Assembly: GCA_020249465.1 (NCBI GenBank)
Contig: JADCFP010000048.1
Coordinates: forward strand, 119,139 to 183,138
Direction: 5' to 3'
Source of the DNA: Roseomonas sp.
GTDB lineage: Bacteria > Pseudomonadota > Alphaproteobacteria > Acetobacterales > Acetobacteraceae
DNA length: 64,000 nt
The translations under genes were made by a program, and so were the position numbers. Shown here piece by piece: positions 36,577 to 46,242 of this stretch. Below the pieces are notes generated by a model. That model searched no databases. It had not been told where the DNA came from and saw only the letters and a program-made list of their open reading frames with translations. Each line of letters opens with the position of its first letter. Position 1 is the first letter of the stretch.

Positions 36577-36909
36577 TCACTCACCAAGCGTAGATGAAAT
36601 CCAGGTCTTGAGCGCTCCCTTCGGCAGTGCGCCCACCTTGGTATCCAAGGGCTTGCCATCCTTGAACAGGATCATCGTCGGGATACCGCGCACCGCATAT
36701 TCATTCGGTGTCATCGGGTTCTCATCAATATTCACCTTGGCAATGGTGAGCTTGCCGGCATATTCCGCCGCAATCTCATCCAGGATTGGCCCCACCATAC
36801 GGCAGGGGCCGCACCATTCGGCCCAGAAATCCACCAGCACCGGGCCACTGGAATCGAGCACATCGGTCTTGAAGCTCTCATCCGATACGGCCTTGGTCAG
36901 ATCACCCAT
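36577..36909 (-). CDS. trxA: Thioredoxin 1
   Basis: A 110-residue thioredoxin that reduces protein disulfides using electrons from thioredoxin reductase. The active site is [10 protein letters not shown] with Cys33 and Cys36; the cis-Pro loop is RGIPTMILF and the glycine-rich GALPKGAL follows. An upstream in-frame ATG would add four residues, but GGAGACCCCC sits immediately before the ATG at 36909, the same leader seen for other genes here, so the shorter form is preferred. Confidence 0.97.
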   Translation of the reverse strand: MGDLTKAVSDESFKTDVLDSSGPVLVDFWAEWCGPCRMVGPILDEIAAEYAGKLTIAKVNIDENPMTPNEYAVRGIPTMILFKDGKPLDTKVGALPKGALKTWISSTLGE

Positions 36910-36987
36910 GGGGGTCTCCATCGAATCGCGGGCAGCGGAATGCGCTACCCTTCTTACAACCGAAAATCGTGTCTCACCGCCCCGGGG

Positions 36988-39900
36988 TCAAGAAGGGGGG
37001 TGTTGGGCGGGCTTGGCGGCCTGCCCCCAACCGAGCATGGCCTTCAACCTTTCCCGCAGGCTCTGGAAGGTCACATAGAGCATCGGGATCATGAAAATCC
37101 CGATGGTGGAGGCCGCGAGCATTCCCCAGAAAACCGGCGTGCCGACTGCGCGACGGCTGATCTGCGAAGCACCTTCCGCCACCACCAGCGGGTAGAGTCC
37201 CAAGATGAAGGCGAAGGATGTCATCATCACCGCGCGGAACCTGAGTTTCGCCCCCAGCACCGCCGCTTCCTGGATGGATTTGCCATGCAATTCGCGCTGT
37301 TCCTTGGCGAATTCAATGATCAAAATGCCGTTCTTCGCGGCAAGCGCGATCAGCACCACAATCCCGACCTGGGCATACAAATCAAGCGAAAGCCCGGCAG
37401 CACCAATGGACGCAATCGCTCCCAACACGCCAACCGCCACCGAAAGCAAAACCGGCACTGGAATGGTCCAGCTTTCATAAAGTGCGACCAGGAACAGAAA
37501 GGCGAATAGCACCGCAAGGCCCAGGATCATCGCCGTCTGCCCGGATGCCGCCTTTTCCTGATAGGCCGTGCCCGTCCATTCAAAGGAATAGCCCTGCGGC
37601 AAGGTGGTGGCGCTTATTCTTTCCATCGCCGCCAGCGCATCGCCGCTGCTCCGCCCGGCAGCCGGTTCGCCATTCACCGTCAGGCTGCGCACGTTATTGT
37701 AGCGCACAATGCTTTGCGGGCCGAAATCCACCCGAATATCGGCCAGCGCGCGGATCGGCACCATTTCGCCATTCGCATTGCGCACATGCACGCGGAAGAT
37801 GTCTTCCACCGAGGCACGATCCGCTTCCTCAGCCTGCAAGCTTACACGCCAGCTTCGGCCAAACAGGTTGAAGTCATTGATGTAATAGCTGCTCATGGTC
37901 GCTTGCAGCGCGGCAAAGACATCGCTGATGGAAATGCCAAGCACCTGTGCCCGATCCCGATCCAGATCAAGAAAGATCGAAGGTGCCGCCGCCGAGAAGG
38001 TGGAGAAAACACGATTGAGCGTGGGATCCTGATTGGCCGCAATCACCAGTGCGCGCATGGCTGCCGCCATTTCGGCGACCGGCCGGCCTTCCAGATTCTG
38101 CAATTGGTATTGGAAGCCGCCGCCGGTCCCAAGACCAATGATGGGCGGCACATTGAAGGGCACCACCAGGGCCGGCACTTGCGCCGTGCCACGCGCCACT
38201 GCGGCCAATAGCGCATCCACCTTGGCCGCGGGTGCGGTGCGTTCGGCAAAGGGCTTCAGCGTCACGATGAAAAACGCGCTATTGGATTGCGCCAGGCCAT
38301 TCAGCATCGAAAAGCCCGAAACGGCCTGCACTGCCTGCACACCCGGCAGGGGCTGGATGATCGCCTCCACCTGCTGGCTCAATTCGCGCGTGCGGTTCAA
38401 TGATGCGCCATCCGGCAATTGCATTTCAACGAAGAAGGCGCCCTGGTCTTCCTGCGGCAGGAAGCCTGTCGGCGTGCGGCTGCCAATACCATAAATCCCG
38501 AAGGCAAAGACACCTAGCAGCACAAGACTGAGCGCTGAAAGCCGGACAAGTCGGGCGACAATGGCGCCATAGCCATCGCGCACGGCATCAATGAAGGCCG
38601 AAACCCGACCCATGATGCCCTTCCGCGGCCCGTGATGCGCCTTCAGCAATATGGCGCAAAGTGCCGGTGAAAGCGTCAGCGCATTGATGGCGGAAAACAG
38701 CATGCTGACACTGACGGTGACCGCGAATTGGCGGAACAGCTCACCCGAAATGCCGGGAATGAAAGCGAGTGGCACAAAGACCGAGAGCAGCACCATGGTG
38801 ATCGCCACAATCGGCGCGGTGATGCCTTCCATGGCAAGTTTGGTGGCTTCAGGGACCGAAAGCTCTGGGTGGTGCTCCATGGTGGCTTCGACATTTTCCA
38901 CCACCACAATCGCATCATCCACCACAATGCCAATCGCGAGCACCATCGCCAGCAAGGATATGGTATTGGCCGAATAGCCCATGGCGCTCAGCACCGCGAA
39001 GGTGCTGATCAGGCTGACCGGCACCGCGATCAACGGAATGATGGTGGCGCGGATCGAGCCCAGGAACAGGAAGACCACAATCACCACCAGTACAAAGGCT
39101 TCCAGCAGAGTCTTGATTACCTCATGGATCGTGAGCTTGACGAAAAGCGTTGAGTCATAAGTCACTTCATAGCCAAGCCCGGCCGGAAAGCGCGTGGCAA
39201 GCTGGCGCATGGTGGCGCCAACACCTTCTGCCACGCCAACCGCGTTGGCGCCGGGCGAAAGGAATACCTGCACCAGCAGCGCAGCACCTCCATTAAGCCG
39301 CGTATCCACATCCTGGTTCCAGGCGCCGAGTTCCAACCGCGCGACATCACGCACACGCAAAACGCTGCCATCCTGATTGGCGCGGATGATGATGGCGCCG
39401 AATTCATCGGTGCTGACCAGCCGTCCTGTGGTGGTGATATTGAGCTGATAGGATGAATCCTGGCTCATGGGCTGGGCGCCCACACGCCCAAGCGGCGCCA
39501 CCTGGTTTTGCTTCTGGATGGCGCTGATAACATCTGCCGGTGTCAGGCCAAGCGCGGTCAGCCGGTCCGTCTGAAACCAGATGCGCATGGAATAATCGCG
39601 CGTGCCAAACATCTGCGCATCGCCCACACCAGGCACGCGGCGGAGCGCATCCAGAATGTTGATCGTCACGTAATTGCTGATGAACAGCGGATCGAGCGAC
39701 CCATCGGTGGAGCGGATGGTGATCACCTGCAGCATGGCTGAGGATTTCTTGCGTACCGAAATGCCAAGGCGCTGCACTTCCTGCGGCAATTGCGCCAGCG
39801 CCAATTGGGCGCGGTTATTCACATTGGTGGTATTCTGGTCCGGGTCCGATCCCACGCGGAAGGAAACGTTGAGCGTATAGGAACCATCATTGCCGCTGGT

Positions 39901-40143
39901 GGATTGCATGTAGATCATGCCATCCACGCCATTGATCTGGCTTTCGAGTGGTTGAGCGACAGTGGCTTCCACCACCTCGGCCGAGGCGCCGGAAAAACTG
40001 GCGGTCACCGACACCTGCGGCGGCACGATATCGGGAAATTGCTCCACCGGGATGCGCAGCAACGAAATCAGGCCGGCAATCGTTGTCAGGATCGCGATGA
40101 CAATGGCGAAGCGCGGGCGGTCAACGAATAGTTTTGAGATCAT
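36988..40143 (-). CDS. RND multidrug efflux permease, HAE1 (AcrB/MexB) family
   Basis: A 1051-residue inner-membrane proton-driven pump with 12 helices and two large periplasmic loops, which exports hydrophobic drugs through a tripartite complex. It starts [18 protein letters not shown] like AcrB. The proton-relay aspartates lie in [13 protein letters not shown] (AcrB Asp407/408) and the relay lysine in [17 protein letters not shown] (AcrB Lys940). [22 protein letters not shown] is the typical second-loop start. The adaptor gene lies 6 bases upstream. No outer-membrane channel gene is present nearby, so a TolC-like partner must be encoded elsewhere. Confidence 0.97.
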   Translation of the reverse strand: MISKLFVDRPRFAIVIAILTTIAGLISLLRIPVEQFPDIVPPQVSVTASFSGASAEVVEATVAQPLESQINGVDGMIYMQSTSGNDGSYTLNVSFRVGSDPDQNTTNVNNRAQLALAQLPQEVQRLGISVRKKSSAMLQVITIRSTDGSLDPLFISNYVTINILDALRRVPGVGDAQMFGTRDYSMRIWFQTDRLTALGLTPADVISAIQKQNQVAPLGRVGAQPMSQDSSYQLNITTTGRLVSTDEFGAIIIRANQDGSVLRVRDVARLELGAWNQDVDTRLNGGAALLVQVFLSPGANAVGVAEGVGATMRQLATRFPAGLGYEVTYDSTLFVKLTIHEVIKTLLEAFVLVVIVVFLFLGSIRATIIPLIAVPVSLISTFAVLSAMGYSANTISLLAMVLAIGIVVDDAIVVVENVEATMEHHPELSVPEATKLAMEGITAPIVAITMVLLSVFVPLAFIPGISGELFRQFAVTVSVSMLFSAINALTLSPALCAILLKAHHGPRKGIMGRVSAFIDAVRDGYGAIVARLVRLSALSLVLLGVFAFGIYGIGSRTPTGFLPQEDQGAFFVEMQLPDGASLNRTRELSQQVEAIIQPLPGVQAVQAVSGFSMLNGLAQSNSAFFIVTLKPFAERTAPAAKVDALLAAVARGTAQVPALVVPFNVPPIIGLGTGGGFQYQLQNLEGRPVAEMAAAMRALVIAANQDPTLNRVFSTFSAAAPSIFLDLDRDRAQVLGISISDVFAALQATMSSYYINDFNLFGRSWRVSLQAEEADRASVEDIFRVHVRNANGEMVPIRALADIRVDFGPQSIVRYNNVRSLTVNGEPAAGRSSGDALAAMERISATTLPQGYSFEWTGTAYQEKAASGQTAMILGLAVLFAFLFLVALYESWTIPVPVLLSVAVGVLGAIASIGAAGLSLDLYAQVGIVVLIALAAKNGILIIEFAKEQRELHGKSIQEAAVLGAKLRFRAVMMTSFAFILGLYPLVVAEGASQISRRAVGTPVFWGMLAASTIGIFMIPMLYVTFQSLRERLKAMLGWGQAAKPAQHPPS

Positions 40144-40149
40144 GGCGCG

Positions 40150-41334
40150 TCAGCCCCGCCTTGGCGCTGAGCCAGGCATCGTGCCACTCGGCGTGGTTGG
40201 TGCTGGCTGCGGCGTCACCGCCGCGCCGGGGCGGGCGCGTTGCGCGCCTTCCGTGATCACCAATTGGCCAACCTCAAGCCCCTCGGTCACCACCAATTGG
40301 CCGCCCAGCCCGCGCGTGGTCTTCACGCGCTTGACCTCCACCTTGTTCTCGGCGCCAACCACCAGAACAAAGCTGCCGGCCTGGTCAATCTGCAAGGCGG
40401 ATTGTGGAATGACGATGGCTTGTTCCGGATCGCCCGTTTCCACCACCACCGTCACCGCCTGCCCATCCACCAGATATTTTTGCGGATTGGGGATCATTGC
40501 CTGCACCAGCACGGAATCCGTCGCGCGATTGGTGGTGACATCAATGAAGTCAAAGCGGCCTGTGCTATCCAGCATGGACCCATCGGGCAGGCGCACGCTT
40601 ACCTTGATGCGATCAGAGGCTCCGGCACCGCCTTCACGGCGGAATTGCAGCAATTGCCGCTGCGTGACCGGAAAGCTGATGCGGATCGGGTCGTCACGCA
40701 CAATCGTGACCAGTGTGCCCGTGCTTGGGCTCACGACATTACCAGGGCTGAGTGGCGAACGCCCCGCGCGGCCATCAAAGGGGGCGCGGATTTCGGTATA
40801 GTCGTAATTGATTTGCGCCTGCTGCAATTGCGCCTCAGCCGCGGCGACCTTGGCCTTGGATTCCGCCTCCGCCGTGATGCGGTCATCCAGTGTTGCTTGC
40901 GGAATGGCATTGGTCTTCACCAATTCGCGCCCGCGCGTCACCTGGGTGGTTGCATTCGCAAGATCGGCGCGCGCGCTATCCACTTGCGCGCGGCGGAGAG
41001 CGACTTCGGCTGCGAAGGGCGGCTGTTCCAGGGTGAACAGCAATTGCCCGGCCTTCACCGCATCGCCTTCATTGAAATGCCGCGTCTGCAAAAAGCCGGT
41101 GACGCGCGCCACGACATCAACGCGGTCAATCGCTTCCACGCGGCCGATGAAATCCGCGCCGCGGCTGATGGCCTGGCGTTCCACGCGGCTGACGAAAACC
41201 GCGGCGGGCGGTGCGGCGGCTTGCTGGCGGGCGGGGGCGGTTTCTTCCTTGCAGCCGGATAGGATGGGCAGGCCCAGGGCCAGTACCACCGGTAGCGCCA
41301 GGCGCGCAGCGCCCTTTTGGTCACGCAAAGCCAT
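40150..41334 (-). CDS. RND efflux periplasmic adaptor (AcrA/MexA family) lipoprotein
   Basis: Membrane-fusion subunit of the adjacent RND pump. After a short basic start there is a hydrophobic stretch ending in PILSGC, a good lipobox, so the protein is anchored by a lipidated Cys in the inner membrane. It then shows the lipoyl half VEAIDRVDVVARVTGFL, a coiled-coil hairpin (about 95-160), the second lipoyl half RAPFDGRAGRSPLSPGNVV and a beta-barrel with SALQIDQAGSFVLVV. GAGGGAG is too close to the first ATG (41343) but well spaced for the one at 41334, which is chosen. Confidence 0.95.
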   Translation of the reverse strand: MALRDQKGAARLALPVVLALGLPILSGCKEETAPARQQAAAPPAAVFVSRVERQAISRGADFIGRVEAIDRVDVVARVTGFLQTRHFNEGDAVKAGQLLFTLEQPPFAAEVALRRAQVDSARADLANATTQVTRGRELVKTNAIPQATLDDRITAEAESKAKVAAAEAQLQQAQINYDYTEIRAPFDGRAGRSPLSPGNVVSPSTGTLVTIVRDDPIRISFPVTQRQLLQFRREGGAGASDRIKVSVRLPDGSMLDSTGRFDFIDVTTNRATDSVLVQAMIPNPQKYLVDGQAVTVVVETGDPEQAIVIPQSALQIDQAGSFVLVVGAENKVEVKRVKTTRGLGGQLVVTEGLEVGQLVITEGAQRARPGAAVTPQPAPTTPSGTMPGSAPRRG

Positions 41335-41485
41335 GGTGGTCATTCTCCCTCAACCATTCAGCGTCAAAACTTACGCGAAGCCTAACACGGCTTCGGTTGG
41401 CCTGGGTAGCTTCGCGCCCGGCGCCGTTTCCCGGCATGGCAATCCGCGCTACAGCAGGCTTGATGACGCGCGAAGCCCATCCCCG

Positions 41486-42163
41486 ATGCTCAAGCTGCTG
41501 ATCCGCCATCCTGCCGCCCAGGCGCTGCTGGCGTGGCTCATTGGGCTATATTTGCGGCTGATTTGGGCGACCACGCGCTGGCAGCTTGAAGGCGCCGAAT
41601 ACGCCAAGGTGAGCCGTGGGGAGCCGTTGATCCTCGCCTTCTGGCATGAATGCCTGCCACTCGCGGCGCAGGGCTGGCGGCTGATGGGCGAGCAGCTTCC
41701 GGCCATTTCGGGGCTTCAAGCGCAGGCGCTGATTTCGCGGCATCGCGATGGAAGGCTGATCGCGCGTGCTGTCGCGCCTTTTGATGTAGAGGTGGTGCAT
41801 GCCTCATCTTCGAAGGGTGGGGCGGCGGGGCTCCGCCAGCTTTTGCGCGTGCTGGAAGGCGGCGGGGTCGCGGTGATCACGCCGGATGGCCCGCGCGGCC
41901 CGGCACGAGAAGCGGCACCTGGTATTGCTCAGCTTGCGGCCTTGGCGGGTCTTCCGGTGCTGGCCTGCGGGGCGGCATCGTCACGCATGCGCCGCGCGCG
42001 TTCCTGGGACCGGATGCGCTTTCCGCTACCCTTTGCCCGCGCCGTGGTGGTGATCGAAGCGCCCATCACCGTGCCGCGTGATGACCCGGCCAGCGCCTTG
42101 CCGGCCATCACGGCGGCGCTCAACCGCGCGACGGAACGCGCCGATCAGGCGTTGGCGCGATGA
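41486..42163 (+). CDS. Lysophospholipid acyltransferase-like protein, DUF374
   Basis: A 225-residue membrane-associated protein of the DUF374 family, related to LpxL-type and glycerolipid acyltransferases and commonly found before waaA in alphaproteobacteria. Marks are LILAFWHECLPLAAQGW (the family's His motif), HASSSKGGAAGLRQLLRVLE and VAVITPDGPRGPAREAAPG. An N-terminal hydrophobic segment (about 8-28) should anchor it. The ATG at 41486 is chosen where the conserved part begins; the ribosome binding site is weak. Its stop overlaps the waaA start (ATGA). A lipid A or Kdo-linked acyl transfer is the likely job. Confidence 0.82.
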   Translation: MLKLLIRHPAAQALLAWLIGLYLRLIWATTRWQLEGAEYAKVSRGEPLILAFWHECLPLAAQGWRLMGEQLPAISGLQAQALISRHRDGRLIARAVAPFDVEVVHASSSKGGAAGLRQLLRVLEGGGVAVITPDGPRGPAREAAPGIAQLAALAGLPVLACGAASSRMRRARSWDRMRFPLPFARAVVVIEAPITVPRDDPASALPAITAALNRATERADQALAR

Positions 42164-43470
42164 CGCCGCCTGGCCTTTCAGCGCGCATATTGGGCCGCGC
42201 ATGGGCGCTGATCGCGAGCCTTTTGGCGCCATTTCTGCCGTTTTACCTCCGCCGCCGTGTCGCCAAGGGGAAGGAAATCGCCGAGCGTCTGCCCGAACGC
42301 CAGGGCCATGGCGCCGTACGCCCTCAGGGGCGCCTCGTCTGGTGCCACGCTGCCAGCAATGGGGAGACACTCTCCCTGCTGCCGCTGCTGGAGGCTTTGG
42401 CGAAGCAGGATCCAGCGCTTTCCTTCCTGGTCACCACCGGTACGGTCACGTCGGCGCGCTTGCTCGAACAAAGGCTTTCACCGGAACTCGCCCCCCGCAC
42501 GCAGCATCGCTTCCTGCCCTTGGATGTGCCGCACTGGGTGGCGCGTTTTCTGGATGGTTGGCGGCCTGATCTGGCCGTGATCGTGGAATCCGAGCTCTGG
42601 CCCAATATGCTGGCAGCGGCCGAGGCAGAGCGCGTGCCCATGGCGTTGATCAATGCGCGCATGTCGGCGCGCTCCGCCCAAAGCTGGGGCTGGGCGCCGG
42701 GTTTTGCGCGGGGCTTGCTTGGGCGTTTCGGGTTGATCCTGGCGCAGACCCAGGCCGATGCCGCCCGCTTTTCGGCGCTGGCGGGGCGGGAGGTGCCCTG
42801 TTGGGGGAACCTCAAATACGCCGCGCCGCCCTTGCCGGCTGATCCCGCCGAATTGGCGCGGCTCAGCGCTGCCTGGGCGGGGCGGCCGGTTTGGCTCGCG
42901 GCCAGTACTCATCCGGGGGAGGATGAAATCATCCTGGCCGCGCATCGGCTGCTGGCGCCGGCGCATTCCGGCTTGCTCACGGTAATTGTGCCGCGCCATC
43001 CGCCGCGCGGGCCGGATATCGCCGCCTTGGCAGGGGATTTGCCGGTGGCGCGGCGCGGCGCAGGGCAGGAAGCCGGGGCAGGGGTGGCGGTTTATGTCGC
43101 GGATACGCTTGGTGAATTGGGCTTGTTCTATCGCTTGGCTCGTGTGGCACTGATTGGCGGGTCGTTGGTGCCGCATGGTGGGCAGAACCCGCTGGAAGCC
43201 GCGCGGCTAGGCTGCCCCATCCTGATCGGGCCGCATCACTTCAATTTCAGCGAAATCATCGCGCGGCTGAGCGCTGCCCATGGCTTGATTGAAACACCCG
43301 ATGGGCCGGGGGCGGCGGAAGCCCTCGCCGCCCATGTCGCGCGCCTATTGGCCGATCCCGCCGCCGGGCAGGCCATGGCGGGGGCGGCGGCGGCGCTCGC
43401 CCAGGGGCAGGCTGACCTGCCGGGGCGCATCGCGACAAGCCTGTTGCCCTTGATCCGCTCGGCGCGGTAG
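42160..43470 (+). CDS. waaA: 3-deoxy-D-manno-octulosonic acid (Kdo) transferase
   Basis: Transfers Kdo from CMP-Kdo to lipid A precursor at the cytoplasmic face of the inner membrane. The 436 residues include an N-terminal membrane anchor (about 10-30), the catalytic-Glu region KEIAERLPERQG, WCHAASNGETLSLLPL, VESELWPNML and the C-terminal donor domain with GGSLVPHGGQNPLEAARLGCP and GPHHFNFSEI. Length fits the family. It is translationally coupled to the DUF374 gene, and lpxK follows 163 bases later with no recognisable gene between. Confidence 0.95.
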   Translation: MTPPGLSARILGRAWALIASLLAPFLPFYLRRRVAKGKEIAERLPERQGHGAVRPQGRLVWCHAASNGETLSLLPLLEALAKQDPALSFLVTTGTVTSARLLEQRLSPELAPRTQHRFLPLDVPHWVARFLDGWRPDLAVIVESELWPNMLAAAEAERVPMALINARMSARSAQSWGWAPGFARGLLGRFGLILAQTQADAARFSALAGREVPCWGNLKYAAPPLPADPAELARLSAAWAGRPVWLAASTHPGEDEIILAAHRLLAPAHSGLLTVIVPRHPPRGPDIAALAGDLPVARRGAGQEAGAGVAVYVADTLGELGLFYRLARVALIGGSLVPHGGQNPLEAARLGCPILIGPHHFNFSEIIARLSAAHGLIETPDGPGAAEALAAHVARLLADPAAGQAMAGAAAALAQGQADLPGRIATSLLPLIRSAR

Positions 43471-43633
43471 CATCCTCCGCCCGGGAAGGACCGAACCCAA
43501 GAAGATTTGCTCAGGCCCCTACCGCAAAGACGGCGAAGCCGCGCGGAACAGGAAGCCCCAGGAGAAGTGACCCCAGCCGCGCGCGCCGCTTGAGCGATGC
43601 CGGCATTGCGGAAGGTTTGAACGGTTTCAACTG

Positions 43634-44611
43634 ATGCGAGCGCCTGAATTTTGGACCGGTAAGCCTGGAGTGGCGGCAGCCCTGCTTTCGCCCATTGCGG
43701 CGCTCTATGCCGCAACGACAGCACGGCGCATGACGCGCCATGGGCAGAAGCTTGCCTTGCCCGTGATCTGCTGCGGCAATGCGACGGCAGGCGGCGCGGG
43801 CAAAACCACGGTGGCGCTTGATCTGGGCGAAAGGCTTCGCGCGCGCGGCCTGGCGCCGCATTTCCTACTGCGAGGCTATGGCGGCAAGCTGAAAGGCCCG
43901 GCCCGCGTTGACCCCGCCGCCCATGACAGCCGCGCCGTGGGGGATGAGGCTTTGCTGCTGGCCGCCATTGCGCCGACCTGGGTTTCGGCGGATCGCGCGG
44001 CGGGTGGCGCGGCGGCGGAAGGGGCGGGCGCGCAGGCGATCATCATGGATGATGGGTTGCAGAACCCGACACTCGAAAAATCGCTCTCGCTGCTGATCAT
44101 TGATGGGTCATACGGGTTCGGTAATGGCCGGGTAATCCCATCCGGGCCGCTGCGCGAACCGGTCGCCGCTGCCGCCGCGCGCTGCCAGGCCGCCGTGCTG
44201 ATCGGGGAGGATGAGACCGGCGCGCTGGCGCATCTGCCGCCCGGATTGCCGGTGCTGCGCGCCCGGCTGGTGCCGGGGCCGGAAGCGGCGGCGCTGGCCG
44301 CCAAGCCCGTTGTCGCGTTTTGCGGTATCGCCAATCCGCGCAAATTCTTCACAACCTTGCAGGAAGCCGGCGCCGTACTGGCCGCGCGCCACCCCTTCGC
44401 GGATCACTACCCCTTCGATGACCAGGAAATCCGCGACATCCTGGCCGAGGCCGAGAAGCTCCGCGCCATCCCGGTGACAACGCGCAAGGATATTGTGCGC
44501 ATTCCCCCGGCGCTGCGGACGGGCATTCAGGTAGTGAGCATTGCCCTTGCCTGGGATGACCCGGCGGAGATCGAGGCGCTGCTGGACAAGGCTTTGGCCC
44601 CTCAGGCTTGA
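43634..44611 (+). CDS. lpxK: Tetraacyldisaccharide 4'-kinase
   Basis: Phosphorylates the 4' position of the lipid A disaccharide. The 325 residues start with the membrane-binding helix (MRAPEFWTGKPGVAAALLSP) and contain the P-loop GNATAGGAGKTTVALDLGERL, GYGGKLKGP, the DEALLLA segment and IIMDDGLQNP, the family's Walker-B-like motif. FCGIANPRKFFTTL closes the nucleotide domain. A clear ribosome binding site is not seen close to the ATG. The stop codon is followed after three bases by the tetR operator. Confidence 0.95.
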   Translation: MRAPEFWTGKPGVAAALLSPIAALYAATTARRMTRHGQKLALPVICCGNATAGGAGKTTVALDLGERLRARGLAPHFLLRGYGGKLKGPARVDPAAHDSRAVGDEALLLAAIAPTWVSADRAAGGAAAEGAGAQAIIMDDGLQNPTLEKSLSLLIIDGSYGFGNGRVIPSGPLREPVAAAAARCQAAVLIGEDETGALAHLPPGLPVLRARLVPGPEAAALAAKPVVAFCGIANPRKFFTTLQEAGAVLAARHPFADHYPFDDQEIRDILAEAEKLRAIPVTTRKDIVRIPPALRTGIQVVSIALAWDDPAEIEALLDKALAPQA

Positions 44612-44614
44612 AAA

Positions 44615-44628
44615 ACCGTCCGGACGGT
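44615..44628. promoter_or_regulatory. Perfect palindrome, probable TetR-family operator
   Basis: ACCGTCCGGACGGT is a perfect 14-bp inverted repeat. It begins three bases after the lpxK stop and ends 13 bases before the tetR-type ATG. Its size and place fit an autoregulatory operator for the exporter operon that follows. No second copy was noticed in the window. Confidence 0.65.
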
Positions 44629-44641
44629 ATAGTTGAGGGGT

Positions 44642-45211
44642 ATGGATGGAACTACACCCACTGCCGATGCCCCGACGCGCATCCTCGATGCGGCTGAAAA
44701 CCTGATCATCGCGCGCGGCGTTGCCGCGATGACGCTCGAAGCCGTCGCGCGGGAGGCAGGCGTTTCCAAGGGCGGTTTGCTGTATCACTTCGCCTCAAAG
44801 GAAGCGCTGTTGGAAGCGCTGCTCGGCCGGCTTTCCGCCTCCATTGCGCAGGAATTCGCCGCCTGCGTCGCCGCCCAACCGGAAGGCCCGGGTCGCGTGG
44901 CGCGTTCCATGCTGGAATGGGGCTTTGGCGAGGGTGAGATGGCCTGCAATGAACGCCATCAGCGCGCCGGCGCGGTGTTTCTGGCGGCCTTTCATCATGA
45001 CCCCGCGCTTTTGGCGCCGATGCGCGCCGTGATTGCGGAAATGCGCGCGGCTGTCGCCGCTGATGGCCTGCCGCCCGGCCATGGCGCTGCCATCATGGCC
45101 GCCGGCGATGGACTGTTCATGGCGCGGCTCTTCAGCCTCTACACACCAAGTTCTGAGGAATTGGCACATATGCGCGGGGCACTTTCGGTGCTTTTGGGGG
45201 TGCGGCCATGA
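44642..45211 (+). CDS. TetR/AcrR family transcriptional regulator
   Basis: A 189-residue repressor-type protein. The N-terminal helix-turn-helix is textbook TetR: ILDAAENLIIARG then MTLEAVAREAGVSKGGLLYH and FASKEALLEALL. The ligand domain (about 65-185) is Ala-rich and shows no known pocket signature. The ATG at 44642 is preferred to an in-frame TTG three codons earlier; GAGGGG is close upstream. The gene lies directly behind the 44615 palindrome and overlaps the exporter gene devB by an ATGA, so it very likely controls that operon. Confidence 0.92.
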   Translation: MDGTTPTADAPTRILDAAENLIIARGVAAMTLEAVAREAGVSKGGLLYHFASKEALLEALLGRLSASIAQEFAACVAAQPEGPGRVARSMLEWGFGEGEMACNERHQRAGAVFLAAFHHDPALLAPMRAVIAEMRAAVAADGLPPGHGAAIMAAGDGLFMARLFSLYTPSSEELAHMRGALSVLLGVRP

Positions 45212-46242
45212 CACGGCGCAGCAAGATCATCGCAGGGCTTTTGTTGCTGGCGATTGGTGGCGCCGGTTTTTGGCAATTGCGCGCGAGCCCGCCGCCGCCC
45301 GCGCCGGCACCTGTCGCTGCCTCTGGCCCGATTGGTGTTGGTGCCTTGGGGCGCGTTGAACCTGCCTCGCGCATTCGCCGCCTCAATCAACCAGGTGGCA
45401 TGGCAGTGACGCGGCTTGATCGGCTGCTGGTGGCCGAAGGGGCCGAGGTGACGCAGGGGCAATTACTCGCGGAATTTGCCGATGCCGCCATGAAGGATGC
45501 CGCCGCCGCCCAAGGCCAAGCCGCCGTCGCAGAAGCTGAAGCCAATTTGGCGCGGCTGCGCGCCGCCGGGCGCCCCTCAGAGATCGAAGCACAGCGCGCG
45601 CGCATTGAAGCCATCACGGCGCAGGAAGAAATCGCGCTGCGTGATGCTGAGCGGGCAGAACGCCTGGTGCCAACTGGCGCGGGTGCCGTTGCAGCTGCGG
45701 ATCGCAGCCGCGCCATGGCTGTAAGATTGGCCGCCGAAAAGCGCGAAGCCATGGCGGCCCTGGATACGCTGCTATCTTCCCGACCTGAGGATATTGCGCT
45801 TGCTGAAGCGCGCCTGGCCGGTGTGCGGGCAGCGGCCGCGAAGGCCGAAGCGGATGCCGAATTGGCCCGTGTGCGCGCGCCGATTGCGGGCACCATTCTG
45901 CGGATATTCGTCCGTCCCGGTGATCAGGTTGGCGCGGATGGCGTGCTCGAAATCGCTGATCTGTCCAAGCTTGAAGTGGTGGCCGATGTTTATGAGACCG
46001 ATCTGCCGCGCGTGCGCTTGGGCGCCCCGGCGGAGGTCGTGGTGCCCGGTGAGGCGCGGCGCTTTGCGGCCCAGGTCAGCGCCATCGGCTGGACCGTCCG
46101 GCGCCAGACCCAGGCCAGCAATGACCCCGTGGCGGCGGTAGATGCGCGCACCGTCGAAGTGCGCCTGAGCTTGGATGAGGCCGGCGTGGCTGCCTTGCGT
46201 CGGCGGTCCAATATGCAGGTGCAGGTGGCAATCCGGCCGTGA
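45208..46242 (+). CDS. devB: DevB-like HlyD-family membrane fusion protein
   Basis: A 344-residue periplasmic adaptor for an ABC exporter. It has one N-terminal transmembrane helix (about 5-22), a Pro/Ala stretch, a first lipoyl half, a long Ala/Glu-rich coiled coil (about 95-215) and the second lipoyl half VRAPIAGTILRIFVRPGDQV, then a beta-barrel domain (VVADVYETDLPRVRLG). The order adaptor-permease-ATPase and the DevC partner place it in the DevB group described from cyanobacterial heterocyst glycolipid export. It overlaps both neighbours by 4 bases. Confidence 0.87.
   Translation: MTRRSKIIAGLLLLAIGGAGFWQLRASPPPPAPAPVAASGPIGVGALGRVEPASRIRRLNQPGGMAVTRLDRLLVAEGAEVTQGQLLAEFADAAMKDAAAAQGQAAVAEAEANLARLRAAGRPSEIEAQRARIEAITAQEEIALRDAERAERLVPTGAGAVAAADRSRAMAVRLAAEKREAMAALDTLLSSRPEDIALAEARLAGVRAAAAKAEADAELARVRAPIAGTILRIFVRPGDQVGADGVLEIADLSKLEVVADVYETDLPRVRLGAPAEVVVPGEARRFAAQVSAIGWTVRRQTQASNDPVAAVDARTVEVRLSLDEAGVAALRRRSNMQVQVAIRP

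Noticed and set aside
43471..43633. Possible small gene between waaA and lpxK
   Set aside because: No frame with a start, ribosome binding site and plausible composition; a minus-strand frame across it is Ala/Arg low-complexity and antisense to waaA.
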